Shown piece by piece: positions 47,098 through 56,345 of a stretch of DNA of 64,000 nucleotides. The stretch comes from Thalassotalea sp. Sam97. Its GTDB lineage: Bacteria; Pseudomonadota; Gammaproteobacteria; Enterobacterales; Alteromonadaceae. Position 1 is the stretch's first letter; every line of letters starts with the position of its first letter. Position numbers and translations under genes: made by a program. The notes under the pieces were generated by a model. The model worked only from the letters and a program-made list of their open reading frames with translations, did not search any database and was not told where the DNA came from. The stretch is from NCBI RefSeq assembly GCF_041379765.1, contig NZ_CP166919.1:2790001-2854000 (forward strand), in the 5' to 3' direction.

Positions 47098-47406
47098 TGA
47101 TTACTACTCAGCGATTCAATGCACCCTTAACGCTCTAGGGCCTATTGAACAACGCTCAATTAAAAAAGAGCGCGATAATAATGCAATAACGATTATGTGC
47201 TTAGTAAAACAGATACAGGGCTACAATTTTCCACAATCTGATGACAGTACTCAACAGTGTACCAACAAAATATGTGACCCCTTGAGCTCGCTTACTTACT
47301 TTTCATGTCACAGCAAATCAGTCAGCAATTTAGCTCACAGCAAGCACTACATGTTCTATAGTTAAAAGACATTCTTCGCAGAACCTTTGACCGAGACCTC
47401 CTCACC
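47098..47406. other. Divergent region between two symporter genes, 309 bp
   Basis: AT-rich spacer expected to hold promoters for both transporters. An open frame running through it (47066-47365) overlaps the symporter gene antisense and has no protein-like features. No convincing operator or hairpin was seen. Confidence 0.5.
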
Positions 47407-48633
47407 ATGAATGACACAATAATTGAAGTGGGTGCCATAGAATCGCTGATTATTGCCATTTTAGTGTTATTTATCGGTCGCCTGATCAACAGTGTCTTCA
47501 AAGGGATGCAAAAGTTTAATTTGCCCGAACCTATTCTCGGTGGTTTGATTGTGGCAATAGCCATCACGTATTTGCATAGCAACCACATAAAAGTGGTGTT
47601 TAACCTGCCCTTGCAAAACACCTTTATGTTACTGTTTTTTTCGACTGTGGGTTTATCTGCAAATTTTAAGCTACTTGCCAAAGGTGGTGCGCAAGTATTG
47701 GTCTTTCTCGCCATTGCTTCGATTTATATCATTGTTCAAAATGGCCTAGGTCTGGGCTTGGCATCGATACTCGGCCTTGAGCCGGTGATGGGCTTAATTG
47801 CCGGCTCAATAACCTTATCTGGTGGACATGGTACAGGAGCAGCATGGGCAAACACCTTTGAGCAAATGTATGGTATCAACACCTTAGAAGTTGCGATGGC
47901 TTCCGCAACGTTTGGACTTGTTATGGGGGGTATCATTGGTGGGCCTTTAGCGCAACGACTCATCGATAAAAATGGCTTTCAATCTAAATACGGCGTTGGC
48001 GCACACCATCATGATACTCATCCAGATTTAATCACCTACAACCAATATGAAGAAGATAAAGTAACGGCTCGACGGGTCACAGAAACCTTGTTTATTATGT
48101 TAATTTGTGTCGCCGGCTCTAGCTATGTGAAAGAGTGGGTTGACTCGTTTGATATCAAGTATCTGCAAATTCCTAATTTCGTTTATGCCTTGTTTATAGG
48201 AGTGATTATCACCAACCTATGCGAATTCACAAAAAAATACAAAATAAACAATGAAACTGTCGATATCCTTGGCACGGTATCATTAGCCTTATTTTTATCG
48301 ATGGCACTGATGAGTCTGAAACTATGGGAGATTTTTGATCTTGCCATTCCGCTGTTAATCATTCTTGTTTGCCAAACCATTATGTTGGCACTGTTTTGTT
48401 ACTTCGTGACCTTTAAAGCGATGGGACGAGATTATGATGCGGCGGTTATTGCAGGTGGGCATTGTGGCTTTGGCATGGGCGCAACCCCTACCGCGGTAAT
48501 GAATATGGGCACCTTAGTGTCGCGCAATGGACCATCGCCAAAAGCCTTTATGGTGGTTCCCATTGTTGGCGCTTTTTTTATCGACATCACCAACTTAGTT
48601 ATTTTACAGGGCTTTCTAATCTTTTTAAGTTAG
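47407..48633 (+). CDS. gltS: Sodium/glutamate symporter
   Basis: A 408-residue inner-membrane carrier with two inverted repeats of five helices. The conserved re-entrant GSITLSGGHGTGAAWANTF and AGGHCGFGMGATPTAVMNMG loops are the GltS signatures. The N-terminal loop NLPEPILGGLIVA is also family-typical. Divergent from the DAACS symporter, so two glutamate/dicarboxylate uptake routes adjoin. GAGACC-type sequence precedes the ATG; the start is not otherwise contested. Confidence 0.94.
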   Translation: MNDTIIEVGAIESLIIAILVLFIGRLINSVFKGMQKFNLPEPILGGLIVAIAITYLHSNHIKVVFNLPLQNTFMLLFFSTVGLSANFKLLAKGGAQVLVFLAIASIYIIVQNGLGLGLASILGLEPVMGLIAGSITLSGGHGTGAAWANTFEQMYGINTLEVAMASATFGLVMGGIIGGPLAQRLIDKNGFQSKYGVGAHHHDTHPDLITYNQYEEDKVTARRVTETLFIMLICVAGSSYVKEWVDSFDIKYLQIPNFVYALFIGVIITNLCEFTKKYKINNETVDILGTVSLALFLSMALMSLKLWEIFDLAIPLLIILVCQTIMLALFCYFVTFKAMGRDYDAAVIAGGHCGFGMGATPTAVMNMGTLVSRNGPSPKAFMVVPIVGAFFIDITNLVILQGFLIFLS

Positions 48634-48710
48634 CTCATAATCGGGCAGCATTGCTATACAATGACCACAGATTAAGTCAGCGATAATAAAAATAATTAAG
48701 GACTTCTTAT

Positions 48711-49272
48711 ATGATGATGACTGTGCCCCCTTCGGAACGATTAACGTATCGACTCATGGACGTTGATGACAGTGAGCGCTTTTACCAACTGGATCAAGAT
48801 CCACAAGTGATGAAATACATCAATGGTGGTACACCGAGTAGTCGCGACGACATTGAGCACAAATTAATGCCGCGTTTAGCACAAATTAATGCCGCGTTTA
48901 GCACAATACCGTAACCCTGAAAAAGGTTGGGGCGTGTGGCAAGTTAACGATAAAAATGCTGGTGAATTTATCGGCTGGATCCTGATTCGACCTATGTACT
49001 TTTTTACTGACGCGCCAGCTTGGCACGACATAGAGATTGGCTGGCGATTTAAACAAAGAACTTGGGGACAAGGTTTTGCTACAGAAGCTGCTAAACATAT
49101 AATGCAAACGCTCACCATAAGCCAAGATATCGGCTATTTTAGCGCGATCGTCGATGCCGATAACCTTGCCTCAATAGGGGTGATGAAAAAGCTGGGGATG
49201 GATTATCTAAAAACCGATACCCACCCTGATGTCGCGGATGCTACGGTGGAATTTTATCAAGTGAAAGTTTAA
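48711..49272 (+). pseudogene. GNAT acetyltransferase split by a 22-bp tandem duplication
   Basis: The reading frame starts at 48711 (AAGGACTTC ribosome site) with MMMTVPPSERLTYRLMDVDD and shifts after KLMPRLAQ. The second part continues from about 48889 with YRNPEKGWGVWQVNDKNAGEFIGW, WGQGFATEAAKHIM and NLASIGVMKKLGM, the GNAT motifs of RimJ/RimL-like enzymes. The 22-bp unit GCACAAATTAATGCCGCGTTTA occurs at 48857-48878 and again at 48879-48900. Removing one copy restores a single 179-residue frame with all motifs. So this is either a fresh pseudogene or a slippage-controlled gene. Substrate unknown. Confidence 0.9.
48857..48900. repeat. 22-bp tandem duplication breaking the GNAT gene
   Basis: Two perfect adjacent copies of a 22-base unit, followed by six bases of a third (GCACAA, 48901-48906). 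As 22 is not a multiple of 3, the second copy shifts the frame. Confidence 0.95.
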
Positions 49273-49343
49273 GTGGGACAATAAGCAGCTTGCGAGCCGA
49301 TTATTGTCCACACCGCTATGATGGCATTGGTGTAAAAATGTGG

Positions 49344-49595
49344 TTATTCGCTGTCTTCATCCTTGTGTAGCCACACTTTACTAAAACCAATACGAGCAAA
49401 TTCTTTTTGTCGAAAGTTTTTCATAATACCTTGACCACGCGACACCGTTTCTAACTGCTGCTCCATATCCAATATTGACTGAATATTTACGCCTTCTGCT
49501 GCGGCAGCAGCCTCATAAGCATCACGGTATTTCGCATAAGAAAAAGGAATTTTTTTCTCTTTACCTTTGTAAGTGTATTGAACAAATCGAGCCAT
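49344..49595 (-). CDS. Small conserved protein (possibly DUF2960)
   Basis: An 83-residue soluble protein, MARFVQYTYKGKEKKIPFSYAKYRDAYEAAAAAEG..., ending acidic. The pattern of a short beta hairpin then helices, with FARIGFSKVW near the end, resembles the gammaproteobacterial DUF2960 family as I remember it, but I cannot verify this. It is 13 bases downstream of the carboxylesterase gene on the same strand, so probably cotranscribed. Function unknown. Confidence 0.7.
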   Translation of the reverse strand: MARFVQYTYKGKEKKIPFSYAKYRDAYEAAAAAEGVNIQSILDMEQQLETVSRGQGIMKNFRQKEFARIGFSKVWLHKDEDSE

Positions 49596-49608
49596 AAAAT
49601 TACCTTAC

Positions 49609-50277
49609 TTAAACACGGTTGATTAAACGCTGAGATATCCACTTTGCGATATCACTCACTTGCTCTTGGCAAACCGCATGTGGCATAGGGTATTGCTTGA
49701 AGTCTGGGTGATAACCAAATTGCTCCAGCGATTGCATGGCCTTGCGTGCTAGCTCTGGAACAACCACAGGATCTTGGCTACCGTGCATTACCATAATATC
49801 GATCTCGGCATTGGCAGCATTAACATTAATGCTGTCTTTACTGGCAAAATAGGTTGATAACGCCAACAATCCTGCCAGCGGCTTATCAAAACGTAGTGCC
49901 GTTTCATAAGCGACTGCGCCACCTTGCGAAAAGCCAGCGAGAATAATACGTTCGCTAGGAATACCACGAGCAATTTCTCGTTCAATCAATGCCTCAACCG
50001 CATCAGCAGATTGGCGCAGTTGGCCAATATCGACCTTACGCTCAACACTCATATCGAGGATGTCATACCAAGCAGGCATGACCATGCCACCATTAATTGT
50101 CACCGGCAGTTTTGGCGAATGCGGGAAGACAAAACGTATTTGCAACTCGTCAGCAAAGTTCATCATAGGTACAACCGGCTCAAAATCATGGCCATCGGCG
50201 CCTAAGCCATGTAGCCAAATAACACAAGCATTGGCTGGTTGTTGCGGCTCTTTCACCACACAATCTAAATAATTCAT
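49609..50277 (-). CDS. Carboxylesterase / acyl-protein thioesterase-like hydrolase
   Basis: A 222-residue alpha/beta hydrolase of the phospholipase/carboxylesterase family. The opening VIWLHGLGADGHDFEPVVP is the family oxyanion region. The nucleophile Ser is in LAGFSQGGAVAYETAL. Asp and His follow in GSQDPVVVPE and YPMPHAVCQEQ. Members hydrolyse short-chain esters and acyl thioesters; the physiological substrate is unknown. Confidence 0.9.
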   Translation of the reverse strand: MNYLDCVVKEPQQPANACVIWLHGLGADGHDFEPVVPMMNFADELQIRFVFPHSPKLPVTINGGMVMPAWYDILDMSVERKVDIGQLRQSADAVEALIEREIARGIPSERIILAGFSQGGAVAYETALRFDKPLAGLLALSTYFASKDSINVNAANAEIDIMVMHGSQDPVVVPELARKAMQSLEQFGYHPDFKQYPMPHAVCQEQVSDIAKWISQRLINRV

Positions 50278-50314
50278 TGGCGCTATTCCTTTTTATCTTT
50301 TGCTATGACGTCAA

Positions 50315-52507
50315 TTATTTGTTCATCCCTGCAAGTTTTGCGCGAGCGCCATGCAGTTTTTTATAGCTTTCAATCAAACGCAAATGTTTATCGATGCCTT
50401 CAAGGTTCATGCTCGTTTCGAATAAACCAAAGAAGCGAACATCGCCATTAATCGAGCCGATTACGTTACTCATTAGCTCTTCACCATACATACGATTAAA
50501 TGCGTGCAAATAATGTTCAATATCTAAATCATCATCTAGCGCCACATGCAAAGTCGTGTGCATTGCTTGATAAAACATCGCACGTTCTGGCAAGGTATTG
50601 TCATTGTATTGCAAAAACTCTTCAATGGCTTCATTGGCCGCTTCAATCGCCCCAAGCGCTAAATAGATCAAGATCTTCAGCTCTAAAATAGTCAACTGTC
50701 CCCATGGCGTATTTTCATCAAACTCGATACCGATAAGGGTGCGTATATCAATATAGTTATCTAACTGACTATCTTCTAAACGTTCAACTAGCTCGGCCAA
50801 TTCATCTTCATCGAGACGGTGAATATTAAGAATATCCTCACGATATTGCAGCGCTTTGTTGGTGTTATCCCAAATAAGATCTTCTACCGGGTAAACCTCT
50901 GAGTAATCCGGAACTAAGATGCGACAAGCACTTGCTCCTAATTGGTCAAATTCAGCAACATACGCTTGTTTACCAAGATCTTCGAGAATAGCAAACAAAC
51001 CAGCACACTCTTCTTCATTCGTGCCAGAAAAATCCCATTCCACGAAATCGTACTCAGCTTCGCTTGAGAAGAAGCGCCACGAGATCACTCCTGTTGAATC
51101 AATAAAGTGTTCTACAAAGTTTTCAGGCTCTTGTACCGCCATGCTATTAAAGGTTGGTTTCGGTACATCATTTAAGCCTTCAAAACTGCGACCTTGTAGC
51201 AGTTCGGTTAAGCTGCGCTCTAAAGCAACTTCAAAACTAGGGTGTGCACCAAATGATGCAAATACCCCACCGGTTCGAGGGTTCATTAAAGTCACACACA
51301 TCACTGGGAACTGCCCCCCCAACGAAGCGTCTTTAACCACTACAGGGAATCCTTGCTCCTCTAAACCTTTTATGCCGGCCAAAATTGCCGGATATTTCTC
51401 TAATACGGCGTGTGGAACATCCGGTAAAATAATTTCCTGTTCGATAATTTGACGCTTTACCGCACGCTCAAAGATTTCCGATAAGCATTGAACTTTGGCT
51501 TCAAATAAGTTGTTGCCTGCACTCATGCCATTACTTAAGAATAGGTTTTCAATTAAATTAGACGGAAAATAAACCGTTTCGCCATCACTGTGGCGTTGAT
51601 ATGGAATGGCAACAATACCACGTTCAACATTACCTGAATTGGTATCGATCAGGTGTGTACCACATAATTCGTCATCGGGGTTATAAATGTCTAAGGTGTA
51701 ATCATCTAATAGCCCTGCCGGTAATGAATCATCATCGGTTAACGCGAACCACTTTTCATTGGGGTAATGAACAAAATCACTGTTGGCGATCTCTTCACCA
51801 AAAAACTGATCGTTATAGAAGAAGTTACAATTTAAGCGCTCAATAAATTCGCCTAATGCTGAACACAATGCACTGTCTTTGCTGGCCCCTTTACCATTGG
51901 TGAAACACATTTCTGATGCCACATCGCGAATATGCAATGACCAAACATTAGGCACGATATTGCGCCAAGATGACACTTCAATTTTCATGCCTAAATCGGC
52001 AAGAATGGCCGTCATGTTCTCAATGGTTTTCTCAAGAGGCAAGTCCTTACCAAGGATAAAGGTACTGCTGTCTTGTGGTAAATCCATCAGCATAGCTTGT
52101 GCATCCGCATCAAGGTTTTCGACGTGCTCAACACGAAACTCAGGGCCACTTTGAATAACTTTTTTTACCGTGCAGCGATCAATAGAACGTAAAATCCCCT
52201 GGCGGTCTTTGTCACTGATATCGTCAGGTAATTCAACCTGAATTTGAAAAATTTGATTGTAGCGATCTTTTGGATCGACAATGTTATTTTGTGAAATGCG
52301 AATGTTTTCTGTAGGGATATCGCGTGATTTACAATAAACTTTGACAAAATACGCCGCACACAAAGCCGAAGACGCTAAAAAATAGTCAAACGGGCTAGGC
52401 GCAGAGCCATCCCCTTTATAGCGAATTGGTTGATCGGCAACCACCGAAAAGTCATCAAACTTGGCTTCAACGCGCAAGTTATCAAGAAAATTAACCTTAA
52501 TTTCCAT
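50315..52507 (-). CDS. OsmC domain / YcaO domain fusion protein
   Basis: A 730-residue two-domain protein. Residues about 1-140 are OsmC-like (SPFDYFLASSALCAAYFVKVYCKSRDIP, with the OsmC-type Cys followed by a second Cys), a fold linked to peroxide or thiol chemistry. Residues about 150-550 are a YcaO ATP-dependent cyclodehydratase-type domain (SKDSALCSALGEFIERLNCNF, SEIFERAVKRQIIEQE, AFNRMYG later). The C-terminal 180 residues are helical, TPR-like. The same fusion occurs in Vibrio and Shewanella; E. coli YcaO has been linked to RimO-dependent ribosomal-protein modification. No peptide precursor gene is nearby. Confidence 0.9.
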   Translation of the reverse strand: MEIKVNFLDNLRVEAKFDDFSVVADQPIRYKGDGSAPSPFDYFLASSALCAAYFVKVYCKSRDIPTENIRISQNNIVDPKDRYNQIFQIQVELPDDISDKDRQGILRSIDRCTVKKVIQSGPEFRVEHVENLDADAQAMLMDLPQDSSTFILGKDLPLEKTIENMTAILADLGMKIEVSSWRNIVPNVWSLHIRDVASEMCFTNGKGASKDSALCSALGEFIERLNCNFFYNDQFFGEEIANSDFVHYPNEKWFALTDDDSLPAGLLDDYTLDIYNPDDELCGTHLIDTNSGNVERGIVAIPYQRHSDGETVYFPSNLIENLFLSNGMSAGNNLFEAKVQCLSEIFERAVKRQIIEQEIILPDVPHAVLEKYPAILAGIKGLEEQGFPVVVKDASLGGQFPVMCVTLMNPRTGGVFASFGAHPSFEVALERSLTELLQGRSFEGLNDVPKPTFNSMAVQEPENFVEHFIDSTGVISWRFFSSEAEYDFVEWDFSGTNEEECAGLFAILEDLGKQAYVAEFDQLGASACRILVPDYSEVYPVEDLIWDNTNKALQYREDILNIHRLDEDELAELVERLEDSQLDNYIDIRTLIGIEFDENTPWGQLTILELKILIYLALGAIEAANEAIEEFLQYNDNTLPERAMFYQAMHTTLHVALDDDLDIEHYLHAFNRMYGEELMSNVIGSINGDVRFFGLFETSMNLEGIDKHLRLIESYKKLHGARAKLAGMNK

Positions 52508-52582
52508 GCTTTGCTCCCATCAGGCCAGAGCACACTGGCATCAGTATCTAGATAATGGCGCGTATTATCCTTAATTTCGCCG

Positions 52583-52601
52583 AATTAGTCTTGAACTAAT
52601 T
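52583..52601. promoter_or_regulatory. Dyad operator candidate before the OsmC-YcaO gene
   Basis: AATTAGT (52583-52589) and ACTAATT (52595-52601) form a perfect 7-bp inverted repeat with a 5-base centre, 76 bases before the ATG. It overlaps the place of the -35 box if GATAAT (52564-52569, minus strand) is the -10, which suits a repressor site. Inference only. Confidence 0.5.
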
Positions 52602-53023
52602 ATACTATTTGTGGGGGCTGTTGATCGTTGCGGTATGAATTTTGTTCGAGTTAAAGGTAATTTTATCGAGACGCCGTAAGAGCAGTATGGTTGTTCCATA
52701 CGAATAAACGGCAACAATGAAAACATCACTTTTAAACGAATCCATTGGATAGCGTTTATTGAGGATTTTTACAGCGTTATTACTTACTCATGTAGAACAA
52801 GCGCACATCGTAAGCGCTGCCTTAAAAATTTGCTAACTAAACAGCGACAAAAACATACAGCAAAGGCCAACAACCCCCTAATACCTTAGTTGCGAATTTG
52901 CTAGCGCTTGACATTACTTGTCGACACATCAATTTATGGGGTGTAGCAGCAATTGCTCTAGAGGGTAAGCTTTGTTTAATCGTGAAGCTGAGAGATGCAA
53001 CAGAGCGCACGATAAAAACGACT

Positions 53024-53057
53024 AAGCCCATAAGTCAGCGAAATAACTTATGGGCTT
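53024..53057. other. 12-bp perfect inverted repeat
   Basis: AAGCCCATAAGT (53024-53035) and ACTTATGGGCTT (53046-53057) with a 10-base loop. No clean T-run on either strand. It may be a terminator of a lost gene, as no intact gene ends at it. Confidence 0.55.
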
Positions 53058-53115
53058 GTCTGAGTTTAAGCGAGCTTCATTAAAACAATGTTTAGATAGC
53101 CGCTTTACAGTACCG

Positions 53116-53871
53116 TTAGTTTTTCAAGATGCGAATTGAACCATTAACGCTATCTAAATCAATATTGGCATCACCGTTGCCAATAGTGCCTTCAAGATCG
53201 GTACCGTAGTACTTACCCTTAATGCCTTGCAAACCAAATTCGGTTTTAATGGCACCGTTACCGGTACTGGCATCAATCTCTGCTGAAAAATCGCTCGGTA
53301 AATACAAGCGAATACCACCATTTACTGTCTCTACATCAATATCAATATTGCTGGCTGTGTTGCTAAATTTAAGTTCAACCCCACCATTAACAGAGTCAAT
53401 TTCAACATCAGAGGCAAGACCGGTTGCTTCAACCGACCCATTTACGATATCCACATTTAACTCACCAGCAACATCGTTGACTTGCAACGAGCCATTGACC
53501 AAATCAATATCGCGCAGTTTGGCATTAGTTGGGACCTTAACCGTAAATTCAATGCTACCGCCGTTGGCATTTTTACCCCAGCCTTCATCGCTTTTATACT
53601 CGGTTTCAACAACAACACGATCACCGCTTTGTTTGAGGATCACTTGCATACGATCCAACGCGTCTTGGTCGTTGGCAACCTTTACTGCTGTCACCATGAT
53701 TTTAGATTGATCCCATGAGCTAATGGTGACGTCACCGTTAACGTTTTCTAAAATCAGTTGGCTACTATCGCCTACCTCAAAGGTTTTTTCTATGGTTTGG
53801 CTGACATCAGCCAACGCCGGTGTGGCAACCACAAATAAGCTCGATAATACTAATTGCTTTACAGTGTTCAT
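53116..53871 (-). CDS. Secreted DUF4097-type beta-repeat protein
   Basis: A 251-residue protein. The signal peptide ends at ATPALA (residue 21). The rest is a right-handed beta-solenoid of about 20-residue repeats carrying V-N-G-S/G turns (LVNGSLQV, IVNGSVEA, SVNGGVEL, TVNGGIRL, SVNGSIRIL), the DUF4097 pattern. Start at ATG 53869-53871, with GGAAACTG upstream; the frame open to 53883 has a weaker site. Function unknown; members often sit near anti-sigma or envelope-stress genes, but none is seen here. Confidence 0.8.
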   Translation of the reverse strand: MNTVKQLVLSSLFVVATPALADVSQTIEKTFEVGDSSQLILENVNGDVTISSWDQSKIMVTAVKVANDQDALDRMQVILKQSGDRVVVETEYKSDEGWGKNANGGSIEFTVKVPTNAKLRDIDLVNGSLQVNDVAGELNVDIVNGSVEATGLASDVEIDSVNGGVELKFSNTASNIDIDVETVNGGIRLYLPSDFSAEIDASTGNGAIKTEFGLQGIKGKYYGTDLEGTIGNGDANIDLDSVNGSIRILKN

Positions 53872-53970
53872 TACAGTTTCCATCTATTTAACGTATTTGT
53901 CTGTTATGATGCGTGCTATCGTAAAAAGGTTTAAACACCAATCTAAAAAATTTTTATTTCAGGATCAAAT

Positions 53971-55257
53971 ATGTTGAATGTGCAATTGTTACTTACCGGT
54001 AACGAGTTAATGAGTGGCGATATAGTTGACACGAATTCCGCATACCTTGCTCAACAATTAAAAGACATAGGCATTGAGCTGCATTGTAAAACGACGGTTG
54101 GTGATAGCCTGCCACTGCTGATTGAGATGATGCAGCAGTTGTCTCGTTCAGCCGACGTATTGATTGTTAACGGTGGTTTGGGGCCAACTGTGGATGACAT
54201 GACCGCACAAGCATTAAGTGATGTATCGGCGCGCCCGCTGACCATTCACCCTCTCGCTTTAGAGCATGTAAAGCAATGGTGTCTAAAGCGTCATTACACG
54301 TTAACCGGTCCAAATATAAAGCAAGCTTTGCTACCACTTGACTGTGATTTGGTAACCAATTCTATTGGCAGTGCGCCAGGTTTTAAACTGACCCACAATA
54401 ATTGCTTGATCATTTGTACACCTGGTGTACCGAGTGAATTAAAAACGATGTTTGCAGACCAGATCAAACCATTATTGCAAACCATGCTGCCTGATGCGCT
54501 GAATGTGGTAACCGATAAAATGCATGTATTTGGTATTGGTGAATCCGGCTTACAAAAGATGATCAATGAGCAATTACCCGAATGGCCAGAGCAAATCGAG
54601 CTTGGCTTTCGCGCCAGCATGCCGATATTAGAAGTTAAAGTGACCAGCCGATTTAAACAAGACGACGAATTACGTCAGCAATGGGGCAGCAAACTTAACA
54701 CATTATTAGGGCAACATGTGGTAAACCATAATGGCGACACGCTAGGCAAAACGCTGATACATGCTTTGGCAGAGCGTAATCTAAAAGTCACCACGGCCGA
54801 ATCCTGTACCGGTGGTCTCATTGCCTCATTACTCACTCAAGTACCCGGCTCATCGGCAGTGTTTGAAGCAGGGTTTGTCACCTACTCCAATGCTATGAAA
54901 CAACAGCTACTTGATGTTGATGCGGCTACCTTGCAACAGTGTGGTGCGGTAAGCCAAGCCGTTGTAGAACAAATGTTACATGGTGCTTTAACTGTCAGTG
55001 GCGCTGATTATGGAGTGGCTGTTTCTGGTATCGCTGGCCCTGATGGTGGCACCGAAGATAAACCGGTCGGCACAGTTTGGTTAGCTTGGGGTAGCAAAAA
55101 TGATATCAGAGCCGTAAAACTGTTTTTTCCTGCAGGACGGCAATACTTTCAACGCTATGTTGCCAGTGCTGGTTTGGATTTATTACGCAGAATGATACTT
55201 GGCTTTAACGACCAACCACGCTATATCAGTGAGCGCCAACCTTTATCGGTAAAATAA
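53971..55257 (+). CDS. cinA: CinA family protein (MoCF-like plus NMN deamidase domain)
   Basis: A 428-residue protein. The N-terminal domain (about 1-170) is MoCF-like, with LLTGNELMSGDIVDTNSAYLAQQL and VNGGLGPTVDDMTAQAL, associated with ADP-ribose/NAD pyrophosphatase activity. The C-terminal domain (about 265-420) is PncC-like nicotinamide-nucleotide amidase, with TTAESCTGGLIASLLTQVPGSSAVF and VSGIAGPDGGTEDKPVGTVW. Together they recycle pyridine nucleotides. It stands alone, divergent from the DUF4097 gene. Confidence 0.95.
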   Translation: MLNVQLLLTGNELMSGDIVDTNSAYLAQQLKDIGIELHCKTTVGDSLPLLIEMMQQLSRSADVLIVNGGLGPTVDDMTAQALSDVSARPLTIHPLALEHVKQWCLKRHYTLTGPNIKQALLPLDCDLVTNSIGSAPGFKLTHNNCLIICTPGVPSELKTMFADQIKPLLQTMLPDALNVVTDKMHVFGIGESGLQKMINEQLPEWPEQIELGFRASMPILEVKVTSRFKQDDELRQQWGSKLNTLLGQHVVNHNGDTLGKTLIHALAERNLKVTTAESCTGGLIASLLTQVPGSSAVFEAGFVTYSNAMKQQLLDVDAATLQQCGAVSQAVVEQMLHGALTVSGADYGVAVSGIAGPDGGTEDKPVGTVWLAWGSKNDIRAVKLFFPAGRQYFQRYVASAGLDLLRRMILGFNDQPRYISERQPLSVK

Positions 55258-55414
55258 GCTAACAAATAGTAAAAATGACTAAACCATTAAATCACCACAA
55301 CCAACACGGAACATTAAGTAATTGATTTTTAACGGTTTTAAATTTTGGCAAGAGTTTTGCCTTGTTAAGGCATAGTTCTTTATAAGGCAAAAACGCAAAC
55401 CAAGGATAATGATA

Positions 55415-56224
55415 ATGAAAACAACGATTCTGGCTTTAACTACGGCATTAACGTTACTGTCGACCAGTGTTAACGCGCATGACGATAAGCAAAACTACAA
55501 TATTCAATCAGATCATTGCTCTATCAATCTCAACTATGGCGTCGTAGTTGAAGGCGATCAGATTCGTTTTATCGACAACGATGAAACTTACGTACAAATC
55601 AATAATGCTCAACACTTGTTTGTTAACGGCAAGCAAGTCGCATTGAATCAGCAACAACAAAACTTAGTTACCGATTATGCTGAGCAAATTAATAAACAAG
55701 TGCCTGTGGTTGTAGATTTGGCTAACGACGCCGTGGGCATTGCCTTTGGTGCGATTTCCTCGGTTGCCTCGGCATTTACTGGAGACGACAATGTAAGCAG
55801 CGATAAGTTAGACGCTCTGTTAACGCAAGTACAAGAAAAGGTCGCACTGAAATTTAATAAAGACAACAATGGTTATTATATTGCCGAACAAAGCTTTGAC
55901 GAGTTTGAGCAATTTATGGAAAACGAAATCGAAGCTGAAATAGAGTCTGTTATTGCCAGTTTCGCTGGTGACATTCTCATTGCCGTTGGTACCGCGATAA
56001 ACAGCGAAGATGGAAGTTTTGAAGAGAAAATGCAAGCCTTCGGTGAACGTATGGAAAGAATGGGCGATGATATCGAGGCCAGTGTCGAACAGCAAGCAAG
56101 TGACTTAGAAGCAAAAGCAGAGTACATGTGTGATAGCTTGCAACAGCTTGATGCAACCGAACAACGCTTAGTTTCGAATATCAAAGAATTACGTAACTTT
56201 AATCTATTGGATGTAAGCGACTAA
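55415..56224 (+). CDS. YggN-like DUF2884 periplasmic protein
   Basis: A 269-residue protein with a signal peptide ending at SVNA-HD (about residue 21). The mature protein starts with CSINLNYGVVV, an early Cys, followed by beta strands and a long C-terminal acidic coiled coil (about 150-265), matching the YggN/DUF2884 family. ATG 55415 is chosen because AAGGA lies 8 bases upstream; an ATG at 55409 would be too close. Function unknown, exported. Confidence 0.85.
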   Translation: MKTTILALTTALTLLSTSVNAHDDKQNYNIQSDHCSINLNYGVVVEGDQIRFIDNDETYVQINNAQHLFVNGKQVALNQQQQNLVTDYAEQINKQVPVVVDLANDAVGIAFGAISSVASAFTGDDNVSSDKLDALLTQVQEKVALKFNKDNNGYYIAEQSFDEFEQFMENEIEAEIESVIASFAGDILIAVGTAINSEDGSFEEKMQAFGERMERMGDDIEASVEQQASDLEAKAEYMCDSLQQLDATEQRLVSNIKELRNFNLLDVSD

Positions 56225-56345
56225 CTTGTCAACGCACATGTGCAGCAAACTCAAACTCGCATTGAGATGGTAACGGAACACGGTTTAGCAAAAACAGGTT
56301 ATGTTGTCGATGGCATCAGACGCTTGCACAGCGCATAGGCGTTAC

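Larger units (their letters stand above)
52508..53115. other. 608-bp region without a convincing gene
   Basis: It contains the OsmC-YcaO promoter region, then about 400 bases with no supported gene. Open frames (52837-53031 minus, 52898-53083 plus) overlap each other and lack protein features. A perfect 12-bp stem (53024-53057) is present. The stretch 52660-52850 reads like a degenerate remnant, but I could not match it to any family. Confidence 0.5.

Noticed and set aside
47066..47365. Open frame of 99 codons between the two symporter genes
   Set aside because: It overlaps the symporter gene antisense, has no ribosome site, no domain and random-looking composition.
52898..53083. Open frame of 61 codons in the gap before the DUF4097 gene
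   Set aside because: It runs through the 12-bp hairpin and opposes another weak frame; no protein features.
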